Of a stretch of DNA of 64,000 bases, positions 58,804-64,000 are shown in pieces. The stretch comes from Pseudomonas fluvialis (GTDB lineage Bacteria; Pseudomonadota; Gammaproteobacteria; Pseudomonadales; Pseudomonadaceae). Made by a program: the position numbers and the translations under genes. The first letter of the stretch is position 1, and every line of letters starts with the position of its first letter. Where the stretch lies: the NCBI RefSeq assembly GCF_002234375.1, contig NZ_NMQV01000019.1, positions 1 to 64,000 on the forward strand. The letters are read 5' to 3'. The notes below the pieces were generated by a model. That model was not told the DNA's origin. It did not search any database and saw nothing but the letters and a program-made list of their open reading frames with translations.

Positions 58804-58838
58804 CAAAAAAACCGGCCAGCACCCTGGGGTGTGGCCGG
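58804..58838 (-). terminator. Rho-independent terminator downstream of putP
   Basis: On the minus strand CCGGCCA and TGGCCGG form a 7-bp stem around a 13-base loop, followed by a run of T. It lies 89 bases after the putP stop and before the HD-GYP gene. Confidence 0.85.
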
Positions 58839-58926
58839 CGAAGCACTATCGGGTCGTACGTGGGGGTGTGCCAGAAGCACGCGGTCAGTGGGCAACGACC
58901 AACGCCCACGGGCCCGCAACTAAGAC

Positions 58927-60414
58927 TCAGCGCGCCATCTGGCGGTCCACTTCGTCGAAGGTTGCCTGCAGCTCGGCGTCCGGCTCGGCAGTCAGCAGGC
59001 TGACTACGATGATCGCCAGGGTCGCCAGGAGGAAGCCGGGGATGATCTCGTACAGATCGAAGAGACCACCGGAAAGCTGTTTCCAGACCACCACGGTAAT
59101 CCCGCCCAGCAGAATGCCAGCCAGTGCACCATGACGATTCATGCGTTTCCAGAACAGCGACAGCAGGATTGCCGGGCCAAAGGCTGCACCAAAGCCCGCC
59201 CAGGCATAGGACACCAGGCCCAGTACCGTGCTTTCCGGGTTGAGAGCGAAGTACAGCGCCAGCAAGGCGATCACTACCACCGCGGCACGACCGATCCAGA
59301 TCAGCTCGTTACCATCGGCATTCTTCTTGAGAATGGCCTTGTAGAAGTCCTCGGCCAGTGCCGAAGAGCTGACCAGCAATTGCGAGTCGGCCGTCGACAT
59401 GATGGCGGCCAGCACGGCGGCCATCAGGATACCGGCCACGACCGGATGGAACAGGCTGTTGACCAGCACCATGAACACCGTTTCGGCATCCTTGAGATCG
59501 GTCGGCAGGTAGGCGATCGCTACCCAGCCGATAGCCAGGGCCGCAAACAGGGTCAGTGCTGTCCAGCTCACCGCAATGCGCCGGGCAGTCGGCATGTCCT
59601 TGTCGTTGGCAATGGCTTTGAAGCGCGCCAGGATGTGCGGCTGGCCAAAGTAGCCGAGACCCCAGCCGAGCAGGGAAAGAATGGCAATCCAGCCCAGGGG
59701 CTCACCCTTCACATCGGTGAAGAAGGTCAGCAGTTCCGGGTTCTTGGCCTGCATGGCGGCATGTGCCGCATCGACACCACCCACCGCATTCAGGGCAAAG
59801 ACCGGCACCAGTACCAGTGCCAGCGCCATCAGCAAGCCCTGTACCACGTCAGTCCAGGCTACGGCGAGGAAGCCACCGAACAGGGTATAGGAGACCACGG
59901 CAATGGTTCCCACCACCACGGCGATCTTGTAGTCCAAGGCAAACACCGACTCGAACAACTTGCCCGCCGCCACCAGGCCGGAGCTGGCATAGAAGAGGAA
60001 GAACAGCAGGATGAAGATCGCCGACACCACGCGCAGCGCATGGCTCTTGTCATTGAAGCGATTCTCGAAATAGGCCGGCATGGTCACCGAGTCGTTCGCC
60101 GCATGCGAATAGACGCGCAGACGGCGTGCCACAAACAGCCAGTTCAGCCAGGTACCGGTCAACAGACCGATGGCAATCCAGCTGGCCTCGAAACCGGCCA
60201 CCAGCGCATAGCCAGGCAGACCGAGCAACAACCAGCCACTCATGTCCGAAGCACCAGCCGACAGCGCCGCCGTGGTCGGACCAATGGAACGGCCGCCGAG
60301 GATATAGTCGGACAGGTTGACCGTGCGCCGATAGGCGACAATGCCGATGCCCAGCATCAGCACCAGGTAGACCACGAAGGTCGCCCCGACTACGAATAAG
60401 CTCTGCTCGTTCAT
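58927..60414 (-). CDS. putP: Sodium/proline symporter PutP
   Basis: A 495-residue, 13-helix SSS-family transporter that imports proline with Na+. N-terminal motif YRRTVNLSDYILGGRSIGPTTAALSAGASDMSGW is the Na+ and proline site region (in parts), and GFGAAFGPAILLSLFWKRMN the SSS signature. ATG 60414 starts the family-like MNEQSLF. It is downstream of putA, separated by a terminator. Confidence 0.97.
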   Translation of the reverse strand: MNEQSLFVVGATFVVYLVLMLGIGIVAYRRTVNLSDYILGGRSIGPTTAALSAGASDMSGWLLLGLPGYALVAGFEASWIAIGLLTGTWLNWLFVARRLRVYSHAANDSVTMPAYFENRFNDKSHALRVVSAIFILLFFLFYASSGLVAAGKLFESVFALDYKIAVVVGTIAVVSYTLFGGFLAVAWTDVVQGLLMALALVLVPVFALNAVGGVDAAHAAMQAKNPELLTFFTDVKGEPLGWIAILSLLGWGLGYFGQPHILARFKAIANDKDMPTARRIAVSWTALTLFAALAIGWVAIAYLPTDLKDAETVFMVLVNSLFHPVVAGILMAAVLAAIMSTADSQLLVSSSALAEDFYKAILKKNADGNELIWIGRAAVVVIALLALYFALNPESTVLGLVSYAWAGFGAAFGPAILLSLFWKRMNRHGALAGILLGGITVVVWKQLSGGLFDLYEIIPGFLLATLAIIVVSLLTAEPDAELQATFDEVDRQMAR

Positions 60415-60572
60415 CTTGTTCTCTCTTGTTGTTGGGCAGCCAGGCCACCGCTGTTGTGTTGTCGACGCGTCACCCGGGGCATCGCGCCACTCCGCTGCAA
60501 GCCGCAAACCGGCCTTGTAAAAAGCTGCCTACTCCACGAGGAGCGGCTTGTTGCCACGCTGCGCTGATCACG

Positions 60573-60607
60573 AAAAACCTGAGCGGGCACGCAAGTTTCC
60601 GCTCAGG
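60573..60607 (-). terminator. Rho-independent terminator downstream of putA
   Basis: CCTGAGCGG and CCGCTCAGG form a perfect 9-bp stem around a 12-base loop, followed on the minus strand by TTTTT. It ends 12 bases after the putA stop, so putP may have its own promoter or rely on read-through. Confidence 0.85.
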
Positions 60608-60618
60608 CCCGGCATTTC

Positions 60619-63600
60619 TCAATCGTTATCGTTCAGTGACAGCAGCGACGCATTGCCGCCGACCGCCGTGGTGTTGACCGAGGTGGTGCGCTCGCTGACA
60701 AAACGCATCAGGTAGTTCGGACCACCCGCCTTGGGACCGGTACCGGACAGGCCATGGCCGCCGAAGGGCTGCACACCGACCACCGCGCCGATCTGGTTGC
60801 GGTTGACGTAGAGGTTGCCCACCCGAGCCAGATGCTCGATGCGCTGCGCGGTGGCCTCGTTACGGCTGTGCACACCCATGGTCAGGCCGTAGCCGGTGCC
60901 ATTGATATCCGCCACCACCTGTTCCAGCGCGCTGGCCTCATAGCGCACCAGGTGCAGGATGGGGCCGAACTGCTCTTTTTCCAGCTCGCTGATGGCGGAG
61001 ATTTCAAACGCCACCGGCGCGATGAAGTGACCATTCAGGCCTTGCGGCAACCCCGCCTCGGCGAGCAGCTTGCCCTGCCCCTTGAGCGTGTCGATATGTG
61101 CCTGCAGGCCCGCCTTGGCTTCACCATCGATGACCGGCCCGACATCGTTCTCGCGCAGATGGGTGGGCCCCACACGCAGTTCGGCCATGGCACCCTTGAG
61201 CAGGTCGATGACCCGCTCGGCAATATCAGCCTGCACGTACATGACGCGCAGCGCCGAGCAGCGCTGCCCGGCGCTGGTAAAGGCCGAGGCAACGGCATCC
61301 TTGATGACCTGCTCGGGCAGCGCCGTGGAGTCGACGATCATGGCGTTCTGTCCACCGGTCTCGGCGATCAGCGTGGCAATCGCCCCGGGCTTGTCGGCCA
61401 GCTGGCGGTTGATCAGCCGGGCCACTTCGGTGGAGCCGGTAAAGCACACCCCGGCCAGTCGCGCATCACGACAGAACACCCCACCCAGGGTGGCGCCATC
61501 GCCGGGCAGCAGGGCAATCACCTCCTGCGGCAGGCCGGCTTCGAACATCAGTTCAAGGGTGCGCGCCGCAATCAGGCTGGTCTGCTCGGCCGGTTTGGCC
61601 AGCACGGTGTTGCCGGCGACCAGCGCCGCGCTGATCTGCCCGAGGAAAATCGCCAGGGGGAAGTTCCACGGACTGATGCAGGCAAACACCCCACGCCCCT
61701 CGTAGAACAGCTCGTTGCGCTCGCCGGTCGGCCCTTTCAACTCGCTGCGCTGCAACTTCTCGCGGGCCTGCTGAGCGTAGTAACGGCAGAAATCCACCGC
61801 TTCACGCACTTCGTCAATACCGTCCTGCAGGCTCTTGCCGGCCTCCAGGGTGCACAGCGCCATCAGCTCGGCGCGATTGGCCTCCAGTAGCTCAGCGAGA
61901 CGCTCCAGCACGGCGGCACGCTGTTCCACCGGCGTAGCACTCCAGCGCGGCCAGGCGGCATACAGCGCATCCATGGCCTGGGCGGCCTGGTCGGCCGTAG
62001 CCCACTGCGCCGTGCCGACCAAGCGCTGCAGGTCGTAGGGACAACGCACCTCATGCGCCTGGCCAGCCAGGCTGGTGCCGTTGATGACCGGAGCGGCCTG
62101 CCACTGGCGTTGCAGTTGCACGTTGAGCGCTGCTTCCAAAGCATTCCATTCTTGCTGGATATTCATATTGAGGCCTTGCGAGTTCTTGCGCGCCGCGCCA
62201 AACAGCGCCGGTGGCAGGGGAATACGATGATTGGCCAGCCGGGTGTGCTGGCGCAGTTGGCTAACCGGGTGATCGATCAGCGAGTCGACCGGAACCCGCG
62301 GATCGACCAACTGGTGGACGAAGGACGAGTTGGCACCGTTCTCCAGCAGGCGCCGTACCAGATAGGGCAGCAGGTCCTTGTGCGCGCCCACCGGGGCATA
62401 GATCCGCACATTGCGGCCATGCTGTTCAAGCACCGTGTCATACAGGGCATCGCCCATGCCATGCAGGCGCTGGAACTCGAAGTCACGCGGCCGCGGCAAG
62501 TCGCGCGCCATGGCCAGGATACAGCTGACGGTGTGGGCGTTATGACTGGCGAACTGCGGGTAGATCACCCCGCGGGTGTGTTCGCTGAGCAGGTAGCGGG
62601 CACAAGCCAGGTAGGAGGTATCGGTAGCTTCCTTGCGGGTAAACACCGGATAGCCATCCAGGCCCTGTACCTGACACTGCTTGATCTCGCTGTCCCAGTA
62701 GGCGCCTTTGACCAGGCGCAACGGAATACGCGCCTTCAGCTCGCGGCCCAGCAACGTCAGCCAGACCAGCACCGGCAGGCAGCGTTTGGAGTACGCCTGG
62801 ATGACCAGGCCGAACTCGCCCCAACCGGCAATAGCCGGATCGCGCAGCAGTTTTTCGAACAGCTCCAGCGACAGCTCCAGGCGGTCGGCTTCCTCGGCAT
62901 CGATGGTGATGCCCACATCCAGGCGGCGCGCCAGGCTGGCCAGCTCGCGGACCCGCTCGAACAGTTCAGTGAGTACACGGGTCTTTTGCGCCACTTCGTA
63001 ACGCGGGTGCAGTGCCGACAGCTTGATCGACACCGAAGGCCGTGGGCCGTTGCCCACCTGAGGCTCACGGCCGACCGTCTCGATGGCCTGCCGGTAGTCG
63101 GCCAGGTATTTCTCGGCATCCTCGGCGGTCAGTGCCGCTTCACCGAGCATGTCGAAGGAGTAGGTGTAGCCCTGCTCGCGGCACTTGCGGCCGTTCTTCA
63201 GCGCCTCGCTGATGCTGCGTCCCAGCACGAACTGGCCACCCATCAGCTTCATCGCCTGGTTCATCGCGGCACGGATCACCGGCTCGCCAGAACGCTGGAT
63301 CAACCGGCCGATGACACTCTTGGGACGACCATCGGCGGACTGCGGGTCGACCACCTTGCCGGTCATCACCAGGCCCCAGGCCGCGAAATTGACCAGCAGG
63401 TTGTCACTCTGGCCCAGATGACGCTCCCATTCGGCGGCACTGAGCTTGTCACGGATCAGCGCATCGGCGGTGGCGCTGTCCGGTACGCGCAGCAAAGCCT
63501 CGGCCAGGCACATGAGCATGAGCCCTTCCTGGGTATCGAGGCTGTACTGGCGCAGCAAGGCGTCGAGGGTATCGACGGCATTATCCCGGTTGCGCACCTG

Positions 63601-63786
63601 TTCGATCAGCGCGCGGGCATCCTGGCGGATAGCCTGGATACCCTGTTCACCAGGGTCGGCGAGCTGCAGGAGCTCATTCAGATAGGCTTCCTCGTCCACG
63701 GCATAGTTACCCGTGATGACGGGGAAGAACTCGGCGGCTGTCCGGGTAAGAAAGTCGCCCTGCAAGACGTGACTGGCGGGAAACAT
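60619..63786 (-). CDS. putA: Bifunctional proline dehydrogenase / P5C dehydrogenase PutA
   Basis: A 1055-residue enzyme that oxidises proline to glutamate. The FAD proline dehydrogenase barrel spans about residues 180-460 (e.g. VSIKLSALHPRYE, VKGAYWDSEIK). The aldehyde dehydrogenase half follows from about 560, with LIAETGGQNAMI (Glu) and SAGQRCSALRV (catalytic Cys). No ribbon-helix-helix domain is seen at the N-terminus, so it is not a self-repressor as in long PutAs. ATG 63786 follows GGAGG at 6 bases; GTG 63789 is alternative. Confidence 0.96.
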   Translation of the reverse strand: MFPASHVLQGDFLTRTAAEFFPVITGNYAVDEEAYLNELLQLADPGEQGIQAIRQDARALIEQVRNRDNAVDTLDALLRQYSLDTQEGLMLMCLAEALLRVPDSATADALIRDKLSAAEWERHLGQSDNLLVNFAAWGLVMTGKVVDPQSADGRPKSVIGRLIQRSGEPVIRAAMNQAMKLMGGQFVLGRSISEALKNGRKCREQGYTYSFDMLGEAALTAEDAEKYLADYRQAIETVGREPQVGNGPRPSVSIKLSALHPRYEVAQKTRVLTELFERVRELASLARRLDVGITIDAEEADRLELSLELFEKLLRDPAIAGWGEFGLVIQAYSKRCLPVLVWLTLLGRELKARIPLRLVKGAYWDSEIKQCQVQGLDGYPVFTRKEATDTSYLACARYLLSEHTRGVIYPQFASHNAHTVSCILAMARDLPRPRDFEFQRLHGMGDALYDTVLEQHGRNVRIYAPVGAHKDLLPYLVRRLLENGANSSFVHQLVDPRVPVDSLIDHPVSQLRQHTRLANHRIPLPPALFGAARKNSQGLNMNIQQEWNALEAALNVQLQRQWQAAPVINGTSLAGQAHEVRCPYDLQRLVGTAQWATADQAAQAMDALYAAWPRWSATPVEQRAAVLERLAELLEANRAELMALCTLEAGKSLQDGIDEVREAVDFCRYYAQQAREKLQRSELKGPTGERNELFYEGRGVFACISPWNFPLAIFLGQISAALVAGNTVLAKPAEQTSLIAARTLELMFEAGLPQEVIALLPGDGATLGGVFCRDARLAGVCFTGSTEVARLINRQLADKPGAIATLIAETGGQNAMIVDSTALPEQVIKDAVASAFTSAGQRCSALRVMYVQADIAERVIDLLKGAMAELRVGPTHLRENDVGPVIDGEAKAGLQAHIDTLKGQGKLLAEAGLPQGLNGHFIAPVAFEISAISELEKEQFGPILHLVRYEASALEQVVADINGTGYGLTMGVHSRNEATAQRIEHLARVGNLYVNRNQIGAVVGVQPFGGHGLSGTGPKAGGPNYLMRFVSERTTSVNTTAVGGNASLLSLNDND

Positions 63787-63914
63787 CACGCCCCTCCTCT
63801 TGTGGAGATGGTTATTGTTCGGTCTAGCCCATTGCCGCTGAGGTACAAGTCAGGCACGCACAAGCGGACCAGCGGCGGGATAAGCGAATCTAGGGGCAGA
63901 GGGCATTGGCTTTC

Positions 63915-63955
63915 TTGCAGAAGGCTCTGGAGTTTTTGCAGAAAACTCCAGAATG
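63915..63955. repeat. Direct repeats and palindrome upstream of putA
   Basis: TTGCAGAAGGCTC (63915-63927) and TTGCAGAAAACTC (63936-63948) are 21 bases apart, two helical turns, as for AraC-family half-sites. Overlapping them, CTGGAGTTTT and AAAACTCCAG form a 10-bp palindrome. The site is between putA and the AraC-type gene, about 130-165 bases before putA's start. It could instead be the latter gene's terminator. Confidence 0.5.
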
Positions 63956-63962
63956 CGCGCAC

Positions 63963-64000
63963 TCAACCGTCGCGGCGCAGGCCCTTGGGTGTCAGGCCAA
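63963..64000 (-). CDS. C-terminal end of AraC-family regulator (probably PruR), partial
   Basis: Only the last 11 codons and the TGA stop are in the window. The peptide GLTPKGLRRDG resembles the end of AraC-family HTH domains. Location upstream of putA in the same orientation fits the proline regulator PruR known in P. aeruginosa, which activates putA and putP. The rest lies outside the window. Confidence 0.45.
   Translation of the reverse strand, partial: GLTPKGLRRDG

Overview
The window is high-GC chromosome of a Pseudomonas-type gammaproteobacterium. The evidence is the gene content and order of the blocks glnD-map-rpsB-tsf-pyrH-frr-uppS-cdsA-dxr-rseP-bamA-skp-lpxD-fabZ-lpxA-lpxB-rnhB and pdxH-OmpA lipoprotein-esterase-dinG-quiP, a short PutA without a DNA-binding domain, and a six-gene Mrp/Sha antiporter operon. 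I see no rRNA, tRNA, CRISPR array or prophage.

Accessory left end (1-4291). A WG-type hypothetical gene is followed by debris of mobile DNA: an IS1595-type transposase start, then a 72-bp attC site, then an AT-rich gene on the minus strand whose stop codon lies inside the attC R'' box. Upstream of that gene is a complete IS5-family element with 4-bp CTAA duplications. Removing the IS in silico restores a GTTAGGC core site. The simplest reading is a one-cassette remnant of a chromosomal integron with no visible integrase. The cassette gene encodes an unrecognised protein with two membrane helices and a long coiled coil. This is the most novel part of the window.

Housekeeping and transport block (4292-31012). 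An RND adaptor/permease pair comes first, then a two-gene pdxH/K+ channel unit, an OmpA-like lipoprotein, a serine beta-lactamase-fold esterase, mrpA-C-D-E-F-G (translationally coupled), an HDOD protein, dinG, a DUF6231-like protein, a YchJ-like SEC-C protein, a repeat-containing hypothetical, a LEA14-like lipoprotein, a DUF2489 protein and a quiP-like Ntn acylase. After the quiP terminator lie a small accessory patch (GNAT, ankyrin), a BaiN/YhiN flavoprotein, yceH and an alanine/glycine:cation symporter.

Envelope and translation block (31097-49288). On the minus strand, reading right to left, rpsB-tsf (with leader and attenuator) is followed by pyrH-frr-uppS-cdsA-dxr-rseP-bamA-skp-lpxD-fabZ-lpxA-lpxB-rnhB. 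It links translation, isoprenoid carrier synthesis, phospholipid synthesis, outer-membrane protein assembly and lipid A synthesis. map and glnD run divergently from rpsB.

Right end (49343-64000). The lysine/diaminopimelate genes dapC, dapD and dapE are interspersed with an ArsC-like protein, a csdA/csdE sulfur-mobilisation pair, tcdA, an isochorismatase-like hydrolase, rlmA, a small acidic protein and a GAF-like/HD-GYP protein. The window closes with putP and putA and the last codons of an AraC-family regulator, probably PruR. Two TTGCAGAA-type repeats 21 bp apart lie between that regulator and putA.
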